A DNA stretch of 56,492 nt from Elusimicrobiota bacterium (GCA_003450735.1 DMEZ01000070.1:22997-79488), one strand, 5' to 3'. Positions 18,701 to 33,700 are shown, counted from the first letter of the stretch. Notes: generated by a model not told the origin, from the letters alone. Translations and numbers: made by a program.

Positions 18701-21700
18701 CTGATGCCAGGTCGCGGCGGCCACCAGCGTGGCCGCCAGGGCCGTCTCATCCGTCTTGCCGGTGCTCGTGTTGATGGGGGCGGTCGGGCAGGCGATGGTG
18801 AAGGGGAAGCCGGCGGGCTCCTTGAGCCGGATGTCGGCGGCGCGGCCCGGGACCAGGTTGTTGTAGCGGTCCACGATGGCCGCGCGCGGATAGAAGATGT
18901 CGCCGGCCATGAGGTCCGTGCGCGGGGCGCCCCGCTTGCCGTTGGCCGAGCCGGGGTCGAAGTCCTCGCCCGGCAGCACCAAGAGCAGGTTCTTCGGGAG
19001 GCCGGCCGTCACGTTGACGACGCTGCTCGTGTCGGTGGCGATGGAGTCCCCCCAGGGCGGTGGGGTGAAGAGCATCTCGGCGCGCACCTGGTTGGGCATG
19101 GCGCGCTTGAAGACGATGTCCACGAGCGCCATGCCGACCACCGTCAGGGTCGAGGGAAGGACCGTGGCGTACTCGTCGGTCGGCACGATGCGGACCTGCT
19201 GGCTCGCGCCCGAGGTGAGGTTCCAGAAGGAGTCCGTGATCTCGACGGTGATGGTCATCGTGGAGCCGGCCGGCTGGTCGGGCACGCTGCCTCCGCGCCC
19301 GCCGCCGAAGCCGGGGTTCGTGGAGCCGGGCACCGAGTACTCGTTGGGCACCCGGACGCGGAACCGGTAGGGGTTGCTCGGGATGAGCGTGAAGGTGCTG
19401 GAGGTGATGCCGGCCAGCAGCGGCGGCTCGCCGCTCGTGTCGATGACGCTCAGCGAGCGCACGCCGGACGTGCGCAAAGTCACGGTCGCCACGGCGATGC
19501 CGTTGACCATGGTCAGCGTCCAGGAACTCTGGGCGAAGCCGTCGTTGGAGGTCAGCTTGAGGCCATTGGCCTTCTGGACGGAGTCGGTATAGTTGAACCC
19601 CGGGTCCACCGCGAAGATCGTGACGTAGATGTTCTCGCCGGCGATCTGGGTGAGGGGGGCGGAGGAGACGCCGATGCCGTCCGCCCGCTCCTGGCCCGGC
19701 AGGACGATGACCAGCTTGGCCGGGGTGGAGGGGTGGACGAGGAAGCGGCTCGAGGAGCCGGCCTGGACCGTATCCCCGGTGGCCGTGGAGGCCGTGATGG
19801 TCCAGCCCATGCCCGCGACCGTGCTCTGCGTCACCAGGTAGGTATGGGTCGTGATGGTCTGGCCGTTGTTGGTCGTGAAGTTCCCGAAGCCGGCCAGCTT
19901 GTGGTTCGGGTCGTCCGAGGAGAGCCGGAAGGTGCTGTTGTAGCCGGGCAGGACGCGGTTGAAGAACTGGTCGACCAGGTTGACGGTGATGGTGAAGGTC
20001 GAGCCGGCATACTCGGGCGCCGCCTCGGCGGTCGTGCGGCCGAGGAGGTCCAGGTTGCCGGGGATGGCCGTCTCGGTCGGGACGAGCACCTGGAACTGGT
20101 AGGGCTGGTTCGGGTTGACCACGATGCCCGACACGCTGCAGGAGGACAGCGGCGAGCCGTCCGCCGTCGAGAAGCTGATCTGCCAGGGGCCTCCGATGGG
20201 ATCGACGACCGTGTTGGAGCGGAAGGCGAGATGGATCGTCGTCCGGCCGCCCGTGACGGTCTGGTCCGGGATGGCGGGGACGTACGGGTCGCTCACGCTC
20301 ACCTTGACGGTGGGCGAGAGCAGGGTCACCGGGTTGAACCAGGCGTCCGTCACCTGGAGGTCGATGGGGTAGTCATGGCCGGCGACCGTGGAGGCGGCCG
20401 CGCCCGTGAAGCCGGTGGGGTTCCCCTTGAGCAGGCTCATGCCCCGGGCCAGCGCGATGAGCTTGGCCGGCGCGTTGGGGATCACGGAGATGGCGGTGGA
20501 GGTCGAGGACAGGATGTCCGGGTTGTCGGCGGTGACCCAGACCTTGGAGCCGGCTCCGCCGGAGGCCGAGGCCAGCGTCACGCTGAAGGCGGATTCCCCG
20601 TCGGCGTCGAGCAGGGCCGGCGAGGGCAGGACGGCGTTGGGGTCGTCGGAGTGGAAGGTCAAGGTCAGCGGCGAGCCCGAGGGGAGCGGGTAGAAGTTCC
20701 AGTTCGTGAGGCGGACGGTGAGGTTGAAGGGGACGCCCGCCGTGAACTCCTGCGGGTCCGGCGCGATGAGGTCGCCGTCCGGCTGGCCCTGGCGCCCCTC
20801 GGTGCCGAGGTCGCCCGGCTTGGGCGTCTCGCCCTGCACCAGCACGGAGAGCCGGGCTCCCACGACGGTGAAGACGTTGGAGGTGCTCGAGTAGACCCCG
20901 GGCGTGGTGGCCGACACCGTGTGCCCTCCGATGCGGACCGGGGTGTAGGTGAAGGTCGTCACCCCGTGCACGAGGGCCAGCGTCGGGGTCGGGAGGGTGG
21001 CGAGCGTGTCCGAGGCCGTCATCGTCACGTCGGAGGAGACGTCGACCGTGTTCCAGTACGGGTCGACCCCGCGGACGGTGAAGGTGAAGGGCGCGCCGGC
21101 CGGCACCGTCGTCGAGGCCAGGATCGTCCGGCCTCCCGTGGAGCCCTGGTCGTAGGGCGACTTGCCGGGCTGGTAGACCTCCTCGGGCAGGAGGACCATC
21201 AGCTTGTCGAAGGGCTTGGGCGCGACGGCGATGCCCGAGACCGCCTGGGTGGTCAGGGCGTCGTACTCCCAGTCCACCGCGGAGACCTGGAAGCTGGTCG
21301 TCGCCGAGCGCGGGATGAGGTCCACGGACACGAGCTGTCCGGAGCCGAGGGCCGCGGGCGTGGGCAGGGTGGCGAAGGGATCGTTGGTCTCCAGCGCCAC
21401 CTTGCGCCCGTCCGTGGTGCGGTTCCAGTAGTTGTCCGTGGCCCGGACGGTGTACTGGTAGTTGTTGCCGGCGGCGAAGGGCCCCGCGGATCCGGTCTTC
21501 CCGGTGAGCGAGCCTTCGCTGGCGGTCTCCCCCACCACGCCGGGCAGCAGGAGCTGCAGCTGGGACACCGGGCCGGGGAGCACCTGGATGTTGCTCGTGG
21601 TCGTGGTGATGTAGTTGGTGAAGTTCTCCTCCGTGTCCTCCACCCGGAGGGTCAAGGACGGGAGCGCGGGCACGCAGGCGGGACAGGTCCGGGTCACCGG

Positions 21701-24700
21701 GATGAACTGGAAGAGCTTGGTGCCCTTGTCGAGCTGCTGCTTGAACAAGGCGGGGATGAAGCCCCGGGCGAGCATGTTGGCGTCCGAGAAGAACGCCCGC
21801 ACCATGGGCTTGAGCTTCATCTCGTCCGGATACCAGGAGCTCGTGGCGGAGATGATGTTGTACTGCTGGTCGGTGAGGTTCACCGTGGCGTAGTAGGTCA
21901 CGCCGGCCTCCAGGGGGACGACCGAGCCGGAGGTGCCGCTGAGCGAGCCGGGCCTGGAGACCTGGTTGGGCAGCAGCAGCTGGAGGATCCACTGCTCGTG
22001 CTTGGGCACGACCACCGCGCGGGTGGAGGACTCGACGTAGCCCGCCGAGTCCGTGCGCGCGAAGAGCCAGGTGTTCGAGGACGCCACCTTGATGAAGAGG
22101 TCGTAGGTGGTCGAGCCCAGAACCAGGGTCTTGGTGGAGTCCAGGGCGGCGAACTCCGTGTTGGCTTCCATCCAGACCTGCGGGGTCTGCCCCTGGGTCG
22201 GCTCGAAGGGGTTGAAGTACTCATCGCAAGCGTACACCGTCGCCGTGAAGGTGGAGGCCGCCTGCTGGACGGCCGGGTCGTTGGCCTTTCCGACCGCGGA
22301 GCCGGGAACGAGGGTCTCGCCCGGCAGACGCAGAAGCAGGTTCTTGCTGGGGGAGGCCGTGTTGGCCTGCACGGGGAGCGTGGCCGTGTTCCAGGCCCCG
22401 ACCGTGCCCGCCCCCGACACGCTCAGCGTCGTGTTCGGCGTGGCCCCCGGCACTTCCCAATTGCCGCGCTTCGACCGCATCGTCACGGAAACGTTCATGA
22501 CCCCGCTGTTCCAGGTGTTGGAGACGATGGAGGCGGCGTAGGGATCGTTGTGGACGATGCGGATGTCGGGCGGAGCGCTCGAGCTCGTCACGTTGAAGCT
22601 CGTGTCCGTCACGTAGACGTAGGCCGAGAAGGTGACGCCCGCCGTGCTGATGGAGACCGCGCCCGAGCGGCCGCTCGAGGTGCCGGGGGCGAGGGTCTGT
22701 CCGGGGAGCGCGAGCACGAGCCGGTCGGGGACGTCGGGATTGACGACGATGTCGCCGATCGTGCCGTTGACCGCGGGCTTGCCGGACTGCTCGACCTTGA
22801 TGGCGCGCGTGCCCGCCTTCCTAAGGATGAGGCCGTTCGGGAACAAGTGGACGCCGTTGTCCTCCGGCTGGAAGGTGTAGTCGGCGGGGAGGCCGTTGTT
22901 GGGGCTCTCGGGCGCGCCGATGTCGGGCGAGGAGAAGATGACCTTGCCCGTGAAGTTGCTGGCGACCGCCGGCGGGACCCCGTCGTCGTAGGCGGTCACC
23001 GTCACGTCCTTCGCCGTCCCGGCCGTGTAGGGCCCCTGGGAGGTCTGCACCAGGAACGTGGCGGCGGGGGCCGCGACCTTGAAGTAGTAGCCGGAGCCGG
23101 TGAGGTTGGTCGGGGTCACGAGGTTGCCGGCGCGGTCGCGGGCGCGCACCCGGACGAAATAGGCGCTGCCGCGGGGCCATTTCTCATCGCCGCCGAGCTT
23201 CGTGTAGGTCCAGCCGTGGGTGGCCGGGTTGTAGGTGGAAGCGGGCACCCAGCGGCAGTTGGCGGGGACGCCCGGCGCGGTGCAGATGGCGCCCGCATCG
23301 CCGATGTTCGGGTTGTTGAGCACCCAGGCGCTCCCGTCCCAGTAGTAGTCCTCGGGCTTCGGGCTCGTGTTCGTGAACGAGAGGGTCTGGCGGATGGAGA
23401 GGAGCACGTCCGTCGCCGCGGCGATGGAGGACTGCGAGAGCCCTCCGACCGGGGGCGTGACGTCCTCGGCCTGGCCCGAGAGGATCACCGTATCCACCTC
23501 GGTGTTGCCGATGCCGCCGGGCGTCATGGCCGTGGCCTGCGGGAAGGTGTTGTCGATGAGGAAGCTCGTCAACGGCTTGGTCGCCTGGTCCTCATAGTTG
23601 TTGACGTTGTCGCGCGAGATGATCTTGATGCGGTAGGTGTGGCCGTCCGCGAAGGAGAACTCCGGGTTGGTGATGGAGTGGTACCACTTGCCGTCGGTCC
23701 AGCCCGAGTGGTCGGTGATGACGTAGGCGGGGAACGGCTCGCCGAGGATGGTGAAGGTCGAACCGTTGAACCACTGGTTGGTGATGGTGTCCAAGATGTT
23801 GATGCGCACGCCCCAGGTGGAGTTGTCGATATTGGGCGCGACCCCGGAAGGCGTGTCCGAGATGGGCCCCGAAAGCAGGCCGAGGAGCACGCCGTTGCCG
23901 GCGGCGGACTGGCTGGCATAGTAGCCCGCGGGGGCCGGCGTCGCCACCGAGACGACCGGCGGGAGGTTGTCGAAGACCAGCGCGTAGGTGCTCAGCGCGG
24001 ACTCGAAGTTCTCGGCGACGTCCTTCGCGCGCGTGGTCACGGTGTAGGTGCTGCCGGTGACGAGGCCCGAGGTGTTGTTCGGGGGCGGGAAGTCCAGGTT
24101 CTGCACCCAGGTGTAGTCCGGAGCGGAGCCGTTCGGGACGACCTGCGCGAAGAAGCTGCAGTCGTTGGTGAAGGTGCCGGGGGTCTGCCAGTTCCAGCAC
24201 TTGTTGTCGGCGGAGCGCTCGAGCTTGATGGAGATGGCGCTCACCCCGTTGCCGTCGGAGGCGGTGCCGTAGACCGCGGTCAGCGAGTTGACGACGTGCC
24301 CGTCGGCCACGCTCGAGGACTTGGACACGGGCCGGACGTCGTCGAAGGTGAAGGAGGCGGTCGAATAGGTCAGGACGTTGCCCGCGGAGTCGAAGGCCCG
24401 GGTGTTGACCTTGTAGCGGCCCGGGTTGCCCGGGAAGGAGGGGATGTCGGAGGCGCCCCAGCCCAGCGTCGGAGTGGGCGCGGAGTCGAGGGAGACCTGC
24501 CAGGAGTCGTCCTCGGTGTTGTCGGGATTGAAGCCCGGGTTGCTCTGCGCGGAATTGTGCCACCACTGCCCGCCGGCGCCGATCTCCTTGAAGAAGCGGT
24601 ACTCGACCCGGGCGATGTTGTTGTTGTCGTCGGCCGTCCCGGCGATGGCGTTCAAGGCGTTGAGGTACTTGGTGGGCGTCGAGGCGACGTCCACGTCGTT

Positions 24701-27700
24701 GACCGGGGCGTTGACCGCGACGAGCGGGGCCTGCAGGTCGAACATGAAGGTGGCGCCGGCGAGCAGGCTCGTCTGCACGTTGCCGGCCACGTCCAGCGCG
24801 CGGGCCTTGAGCTCGTAGACTCGGCCGGTCTCGAATTTGCCCGCCCCGCTGACGGGCGGGAGGCCGGAGGCCAGGCAGAACTTGCCCGCGCCGCAGGCCC
24901 CTTCCCAGGAGGTCGGGCGCCAGGAGTTGTTGGGGTTGTAGGCGAACCAGCCCGTGCCGTCCCAGTACTGGTTGTTGGAGGTGTCGCGCAGGGAGATCTG
25001 CGAGGCTTGGACGCCCGAGCGCAGGGTGTTGGGGTCGGCCGCCGTCCCGGTCACGCTCGTGAGCTTGTTCAGGAAGAAGCCGACGGTGTTCGCGTTCGCC
25101 GGATGGCTCTGCCGCGTGGGCGCGGTGATGTCCGAGCTCGGCGGGCTGTCGTCGTAGGTGAAGGTGTTCGCGTTGCCTTCCACGGTGAGGCCGGCGTTGT
25201 TGGTGATGCGCACCCGGATCTCGTACTGCCGGTTGTCCTGGAAGCGGAAGGTGTCCGAGGAGAAGCTCCAGGTGAAGTTCACCGGGCCGCCGGAGAGGGG
25301 CTCCTGGGCCGTGAACCACTGCGGGGCCACGAAGGTGTAGGTGGAGCCGTCCCAGTAGGCCCCGCCGTACTCCCGGATGGCGAGGGAGGCGACCTTGACC
25401 CCGAAGATGTCCTCGGCCGTGCCGCTGATGGAAGCCACGCCCTTCTGGTAGGAGTTGTTGGCCGGGTAGAGGATGGTGATGGTGGCGAAGGAGGTCTCGT
25501 AGGCGAAGGAGCGCGAGGAGATCTCCGTCTGGACGTTGGCGGTGGGACGGGTGTCGTCGACCGAGTTGATCCGGATGCGGTAGATCTTGCCGGAGGCGAA
25601 GGCGGGGAGGCTGGTGATCGACCAGTTGTAGGCGTTGCCGCCGGTCGGGTTCAGGTTGTCCACCGGCCAGAAGCGCTCGGTGGAGAGGGTGAAGGTGCCG
25701 GCGACCTTGTCCCAGTACGCCCCGGCGACCGGCCAGGCCTCCTGCATGGACACCGTGACGCTCGAGATGCCCGAGATGCCGGCCCCGGGGTTCTGGTCGC
25801 CGGCCGTCCCGTTGATCTGGGCGAGCGCGCTGAGCACCGCCCCGCTGGAGGGGAAGACGACGCGGGCGTCGGGCGGCGCCTGGTCGAAGACGATGATGCG
25901 GTCGCGGCAGGGCGGGAAGGTGCACCAGTTGCCCTTCCAGCCTGTGAGCATGCCCTCCACCTTGCCGGCCGTGTTGGAGGACTGGGTCACGATGTGGTAC
26001 TCCACGCCGGTGTCGAGCTTGCCCTGCGAGAGGTCGACGTACGTCCAGTTGTAGGGCTTCTCCGCGGACATGCCGACCACCTGGCGCCAGAAGGGGTTGG
26101 CCTGCGCGATGGAGAAGCTCGTCCCGTCGAACCACTTGTTGTCGGAGTGGCGCTGGATGCCGATATAGAAGCGGCTGGTGTCGATGGTGGAGGTGCTGTC
26201 GAAGGCCGTCCCGGCGATGTTGGTGAAGGCGGAGAGGGCGTAGGTGGCCGGGGTCACGACGTAGGACATCGGGAGCTTGGTCGTGAAGGTGAAGGTGCTG
26301 GCCGCGAAGAGGGATTCGTTGCCGGCCTTGTCGATGGCCCGGGCGTGGATCGAGTAGTTGACGTCGTCCGAGAAGAACTCGAAGCCCGGGTCGTTGTTCC
26401 AGGTGCCGCTCGACCAGTTGAGGGTCCCCGCGGCGCCGAACCAGGCCAGGTCGGGGTTGTTGATGCTGTAGCTCGGCGGGAAGGTGCCCTGCTGCCAGAA
26501 GGCCTCCGTGTCGTTGCGGCGGATGCGCAGCTCCACCCGGTGGAGGTCCACGGCGTCGTCCGCGTCGCCCAGGATGATGGGCAGGTTGCTCAAGGTCAGG
26601 TCGGCCTGGGCCGGCGGGTTGGTGAAGGCGACGTTCGGCCGCTCGTTGTCGAAGATGAACTGCGTGGTCGCGACCGGGGCGGTCACGTTGCCCGCGCGGT
26701 CGATGGCGCGGACCTCGACGCTGTAGCTGGTGCCCGAGTTGAAGGGGATCGTCGTCGTGGGCAGGCTGAAGGAGGTCCCCGTCGGAGGCGCGACCTCGGT
26801 GGTCGTCGAGGCCTTGATCCAGCCCTGCCCGTTGCCGTGGTTGGTGTCGCTGATGTCCCAGCCGTCGCCGTCCCACCAGGAGGCGATGAGCGTGCTGTTG
26901 TTCCGGATGGCGACCTCCACGTCCTTGATGCCGGAGCCCTTCCCCTGCCCGCCCAGGATGGAGTAGGGGTCGCGGGCGGTGCCGTTGACGGGCAGGTTCG
27001 TGCGGACGTGGGTCGCCGCCGGGGTCGTGATGAAGACCAGGGGCGTGGTGTTGTCCCAGGCGAAGTACTGGGAGACCGGCTCCGAGACGTTGCCCACCCG
27101 GTCGGTGGCCCGCGCGCTGACCGTCATCTCGCAGTTGTCGTCCCAGGCCGGCAGGCCCGCGCCGGCCCAGGTGTAGTTCCAATTGTCGGTGCCGCTGACG
27201 ATCACCCAGGTGTCCGGATCGCTCACCCAGATGCCCGAGCCGCTCCAGTAGAAGGCCGAGCCGCCCGTCGTGCAGTTGTCGCCGCCCTTCTCGCGGACGA
27301 TCTGGACCTCGACTTTCGAGGCCTTGGCCGTGGGGTAGCCGGGGGGAGCGGAGGGCAGGTCGGCGGCGATCCCCAAAATGTCGTTCAAGAGGTTGGCGGG
27401 GCCGTAGTAGTTCTTCGAGCTGGCGATCTTCGCCCCGTTGGGCGGGCGGGTCGCCGTGCCGGAGGGCGGGGTGTTGTCGATGAAGAAGGTCAAGGTCGAG
27501 CCGCTCACCTGCACGTTGCCGCTGCGGTCGGCGGCGAAGGCGTAGACCCGGTACTCGCGGTCGGTCATCCCCCCGTCCTCCCAGTCGGTGAGGTAGGCGG
27601 CGGAGGAGAAGCTCCACTCGGTGCTGTTCGAGCCGGGCTGGGCCACGACGGCGGGGACGTGGCTGTAGGCGTTCGCGGCGAAGGTGGTGCCGTTGAAGTA

Positions 27701-30700
27701 GTAGGTCGTATCGTTGGAGAGCTGGTAGTAGGAGAGGACCAGCGAGACCGAGGCGACCCCGTCGAAGTTGTCGGTCACGGTCCCGCTCGTCAAGCTCACC
27801 GTCTTATAGGCCCGCAGCGGCGCGGGCCCGGTCGCCTGCGCGGAGGGAGCCGTCTGGTCGAACACGAAGTTGGTAAGCGTGAAGGAGCTCGAGAAGTTCC
27901 GCGTCGGGGTGGCGTCGTCTTTGCCGCGCACCGAGACCGTGTACGACTTGCCGGGGATCCAGCGGTTGGCCAGGCCGCCGTTGGAGAACGTCCAGGTGGC
28001 CGAGGAGGGGCTCTGCGGGGTGAAGCTCAGCGGGGAGAACCAGAAGTCCTCGTCGTCGCCGGTGATGAAGGCGTTGACGTTGTCGAAGTAGTAGGTCGTG
28101 CCGCCCTCGATGTACTTGGCCTGCATCAGGACGCTCGAGTTCTCGTGCAGCCCCGCGCAGTTGGGCTGGTAGGGGTCCTTGATGAAGCCCGAGGGGTTCG
28201 CGCGGAGGTTGGTGTAGTAGCCGCCGTTGGGCGGATAGGTGAAGCCCACGACCGGGGTCTGGGTGTCCACGAAGAAGCTGAAGGAGGACAGGTTGACGTT
28301 GAAATACTGCTGGCTCTGCGCGTTGCCGGCCTTGTCCACGGCGCTCGAGACGATGGTGTAGAAGTGGTCGTTCGTGAACACCGGGAGGTTGGCAAGCGCC
28401 CAATCCGAGCCTGTGATGACGGCCTTGGTCGAGGGCCAGGGCGCGTTGAGCGGCTGCTGCCAGCCGGTGCCGTCCCAATAGGCCGGAGGATCGTTGATGT
28501 CCGTCGGCGTGCCGTGGTCCTTGATGAGGATGGAGACCCGGTCGAGCTCCCCCGGCCAGGGGTCGGCCACGGTGCCCGTGACGGCCACGACGGAGTAGGT
28601 CGTCCCGGCCACGAGCGAACCGATCGTCGCCGTGGGCACCGAGACGTCGTAGGTGAAGCTCTTGGCCGGCTTGGGGTCCTCGACGTTGGGGGTGACGCCG
28701 CCTTGGGCCTTGTCCCAAGCCTGCACCTGCACCTCGTAGGTCTTGCCGTCGATCCAGACCTGGTTCTGCGGCCAGGCCGTGTAGCTGAAGGTGGAGCCGA
28801 CCGGATGGTAGTTCGCGCTCGAGGTGAACACGTTGGAGCCCGTCCAGCCCTTGGAGGGCTGGTCCCAGTACTGGCCGTTGTCGAGCCGCTTGATGCGCAC
28901 GTAGATGCCCGAGGGGTCCTTGAGGCCCGAGGCCACCCAGCCCTTCACGGGGTCCACCACCGAGCCCGTGATGGTCGGGAAGGTGTTGACGAAGGAACTG
29001 TCCGCCGGGTAGACCACGGTGCTCGTCGGCGAGCTCTGGTCGATGTAGAAATCCAGGGATTTCGGCGTGAACTCCGAGTAGCCCGCGGAGTTGCGGCCCC
29101 GCGAGCTGAAGGTGTACGTCGTGTCGTTGATCCAGAACGGCAGGGCCTCGTCGCCCGGCGGGTAGAGCCAGCTGCGGGCTCCCGCGGAGCCCGTAGGATA
29201 GATGACGCGCGTCCCGGTGGCGGCGGCGCAGTCCCACCAGCCCTGCGCGTCGGTGCCGCCCCAGCACTGGTTCGTGTCGTAGCGCTTGATCTGCAGTTCG
29301 ACCTTGGTCGTGTTGTCGTTGCAGGTCCCCTGCATGATCTTGAGCTCGTTGTAGTACACGTTGGCCGTGGGCTGGGTGATGGCCGTCTCGGCCGGCGGGG
29401 GCTGGTAGATCCGGCGCCGGTAGCCGGCCTTGCCGCTGGTCAGCGCCGGCAAGGACCAGTTGCCCGCGTAGTCCACCGCGCTCGAGATGAGGATGTAGTA
29501 GCAGTCGTTGCCCATGTTGGCGTCGAGCTGGGTGGAGACGAACTGCCACTCCCCCGTCTCCGGGTTGTAGGCGGTTGGCAGGAGGGTCTGGCCGCCCCAG
29601 GCCGACCCCGTCCAGTAGGCGCTCGCGTTGCAGCCCGCGCCGTTGGTCGGGTCGCTCTGGATGGTCAGGTAGACCCCCCGCACGTTCGAGGAGCTGTTCG
29701 TCGGGCCGTAGAGGTCCTTCGCCGTCCCGCTGATGAGGTTGAAGCTCGTGGTGATGCCGCCGTCGGGGTAGCCGGGCAGGGTGATGGAGGATTCCGGCCG
29801 CGAGCCGTCGAAGACCAGGGTCGCCTGCTGGGCCTGCGTCGCGGGGAAGGTGCCCCGGTTGCCCGCGTTGTCCTTGGCCAGCACGCGGATGACGTACTGG
29901 CGGCCGTCCGGCGTGGCGTCGGCGCGCACCCAGTTCGGCGGCAGGTTCGTCAAAACCCAGGAGGAGGCATAGACCGTTGCCGAAGACTCGATCACCCCGG
30001 CCTGCCAGCCGTCCCCGGCTGCGCTCTGTCCCCAATAGGCGAGGCCTCCGGGGATGGCGTGGGCCGGGGAGGCCAGGTCCGAGACGTCCTGGATCTGCAC
30101 GTACACCACCGCGACGCTGCTGACGATGTTCCCGCCGACGTAGGTCTCCTGGTGCGGGCCCGAGGAGAGGGTGAAAAGGGTGGAGGAGATGAACACCGAG
30201 GCGGCCGTCGGGACGTTGAAGGCGGCCGTCGGGGTGGAACGGTCCAGCCGGAAGGACGTCGTGGTGACGGCCGACTCGACGTTGGCGAGCTTGTCGGTGG
30301 CGCGCAGGGCGATCTTGTACATGTAGCCGTCCGTGAACGCCCCCTCCGGCAGGGAGCCCTCCTGGCTCATGACCGTGCCGACGTTGCCCGTCCCCCCCAC
30401 CAGGGTCGTCGGGAGGAAGAAGCCCGGGTCGCTGTCGAGGCTCCAGTTGCCCGAGCCGTCCCAGTACTTGATGGCGCCCAGGCTGTCGATGCGGATGGCC
30501 TTGAGCCAGACGTCCCGGACCCCGACGCCCGGGAATACGGTCTGGTCCTCGGCCGTGCCGGAGATGGGGGTGACTCCGCCGGTCGAGATGCTGGCGCCCT
30601 CCCAGGGCTTGGTGGCGACGGAGACCGGCGGGAAGAAGTCCACGCGGATCTCCTTGCCGCCCACCGCCGGCGGGGAGACGCGGTCGCGGCTCTCGTTGCC

Positions 30701-33700
30701 CGCGTTATCCTTCCCGTAGGTGAAGACCGTGTAGAAGCGGGGGTTGCCGATGAGCCGGAGCTCGGAGGTCAGCGCGGCGGAGGAGTAGGCGAAGCCCGAG
30801 CCGGCGAGGACGGTGACGGTGCTCCAGGAGAGGTTCGCGTCGTAGGTCGTGAACCCCGTGCCGTCCCACCAGGTGCTCAGCGGGGAGCGGACGGAGACGC
30901 GCACCTCCTTGAGGCCCGATTCGGTCGGGGGCACGGGCTCCGTGTAGGAGCCGGTGATGGAGGAGAAGGCCGTCACGTACTCCTGGTCGTAGGGGGAGGC
31001 CACCGTCGCGGCCGGGGCCTGGGCGTCGTAGGTGAAGGCGCTGGTGGTCTCCGGGTTCTCGACGTTGCCGGAGTTGTCCACCGCGCGGCTCCTCACGGTG
31101 TAGGTCTTGCCATGCTCCCAGGGCGGGATGGTGTCGGTGCCGGCCGGGTAGCTCCAGTTGACGACGGCGCTCGCGTCCCCGGTCATCTGGGTGTCGCGAT
31201 AGTTGGGCGCGGCGGCGAAGCCGCCGGCCCCCACGGTGCCCTGCCAGTAGAGCGAGCCGTCCAGGATGGCGATCTGGATCCGGCTCATGTTCGACTTGCT
31301 CTCGGTGGCGGGGGTGTGGACCCAGTCCTGCGCCGTCCCGCTGAGGATCGCCGGCTGCCCCGCCTTGTAGAACTGGCTCAAGACGGGGACGAGGATGGCG
31401 CTCGAGGGCTTGTTGACGTCGTAGACCATGTCCCGGGGCACGCCGTCCCCCCGGTTGTTCGCGTTGTCGAAGGCCTGGACCTCGACGGTGTAGGCCTTGT
31501 TGTCGGCCCAGGTCATGGAGCTGCCCGGAGGCCCGGAGAACGTCCAGGCGAGCGGCGTCTCGGTGACGTGCCAGCTCGAGCCCGCCACGCTCCAGCCCGG
31601 CACGCGCCAGACATAGCCGTCGCCGCCGGCCCCCGGGGACTTCTGGGTGATCTGGATCTCCACCCGGGCCACCCCGGCGGGAGCGTCGGAGGAGGTGCCG
31701 CGGAGGAGAGGCAAGGTCTGCTGGTCCTTGGCGAAGTAGACGCCCATGGGCGTGGAGATGGCCACCAGGGGCCCGAGCTTGTCCAAGGTCACCTGGGCCG
31801 TCGCGCCCGGCTCAGCGTTGCCGGCGAGGTCCACCGCCTGGATGGAGATGCCGTAGACGGCGCCCTCGTCCTCGAGCAGGGTCGGGGCGCTCTGCCCGGG
31901 CCAGGAGCCGGGGTACTCCCAGAGGACCGCGCCCGTGCTCTGCGCCGCGATGAAGACCGGCAGGTCCTTGACCTGGCCCTGCCAGGCCTGCCCGTCCCAG
32001 TATTCGGGCGTGCCGCCGTAGTCGGCGATGATGCGCAGGTGGTAGGTCGAGGCCCCCGAGAGGTCGCAGTTCGAGGTGCCCTTGATGGAGGCCAGCGACT
32101 TGATGAAGGAGCCGGGCGCGGGCGAGAGCACCTCCGAGACCGGCGGGGTGCCGTCCACGATGAAGCTGATGAAATCCTTGCCCACGACGCCGGGCGCCGA
32201 GAGGTTGCCCACCACGCTGCTCGTGGAGACCCGGGCCCGGTCGCGCGCGCGCACCATCGCGCGGAAGGTCTGGTCGCTCATCCCCTGCGTCCAGTCCTCG
32301 GGCTGGCCGATCAGGTAGTTCCAGTTGGTGTCCTGGGCCGCGCGCCAGCTCGCCGAGCTGAAGGTGGTGGAGGAGAAGAAGGTGCCGTTGATGGTGGAGG
32401 CGGCCACGTAGTAGTAGCTCGTGGGGCCGTTCAGGTACCAGAGGAGGACGTCCACGTTGTTGAGCGCGTTGCCGCCCGGATACAGGTTGGCGTGGGAGTC
32501 CGAGGCCGTGCCGTTGATGGCGGAGACGCCCGTGAGGTCGTCGGGGCGGTAGGCGTGGGTGTGGACCGGCTTGACGAAGCCGGCCGTGGGCGGCGTGTAG
32601 TCGAAGTGGACCACCCGGCTCGAGGTGACGGGGCCGAAGGAGGTCTGCTCGTTGCCCGCCACGTCGCGGGCGCCGGCCAGGATGACGTAGGTCGCGCCGT
32701 CCTGGAGCGTCCCGGGGAGGAGGCCGGCGTTCTGGTAGGTCCAGGCCGCCGGCGTCCCGGTCACGGGCAGGAAGGCGGCCCCGTTGGAGCAGGCTACCGA
32801 GAAGTTGGTGCCGTTGAAGCAGAGGCCGCTCTGGGCCTTGTAGATCTTGACGAAGACGGAAGTCACGCCCGAGCGGAAGCCGCCCGGCCCCGCCAGGTCG
32901 TCGGAGGTGCCGCTGATGGTGGTCAGCTCGTTGTAGACCTCCCCGGAGGAGGGGAGGACGAGGTAGCCGACGGGCGGGTTCCTGTCGTAGAGGAACCTGA
33001 TCTTGGCCATCGAGGCCTCGGAGGTCTCGGCGTTGGTGGCCTTGTCCTTGGCCCAGACGTAGAGGCCGTACTTGGCCCCGTCCGTCATGCGGCTGAGGGT
33101 CTCCGCCAGGGTCGCCGTGCTCCAGGTCACGGGCGTGGCGCTGAGGGTCGAGGAGACCACCATGTCGATCACCGCCGCGCCGAAGTTGTCGCCGTCGAAG
33201 TACTTGACGTTGGCCTCGTCCTTCAGGCGCGCCCGGACCTCGGAGACCGAGGGCGGGTAGACGTTGGTGGGGTCGGACGCCGTGCCGGCGAAGGTGGGCA
33301 GGGCGTTCAAGCACAGATCCACGCCGCCCGGCAGGGGGCAGGCGGCGGGAGCGGGGACGGAGACGAGCACGCTCGGCTTGACGCTGTCGAAGATGAAGGT
33401 GCGCTCCACCGAGGCGTCCGAGGGCAGGCCCGCGTTGTTGAAGCCGGTCGCCGTGAGCACGTAGGAGGCGTTGGCGACGTGGTAGGGCGAGCCGAGCCAG
33501 GTGTAGTTCCACTGCATCGGGTTGGTGGTGGTCGTGACGTCCACCGGGGTGAAGGTCGAGGCGGTGTCGCTCCACTTCGCGTCGGACGCCGAATCGAACC
33601 AGTAGCTCGCGGGCTCGCTCAAGCGCTTGAGCTGGAGCCGGATGCCTCCCGTCTTCCTCATGCTGTAGCCCGTCCCCGAGATGTTGTTGATGGCGCTGGC

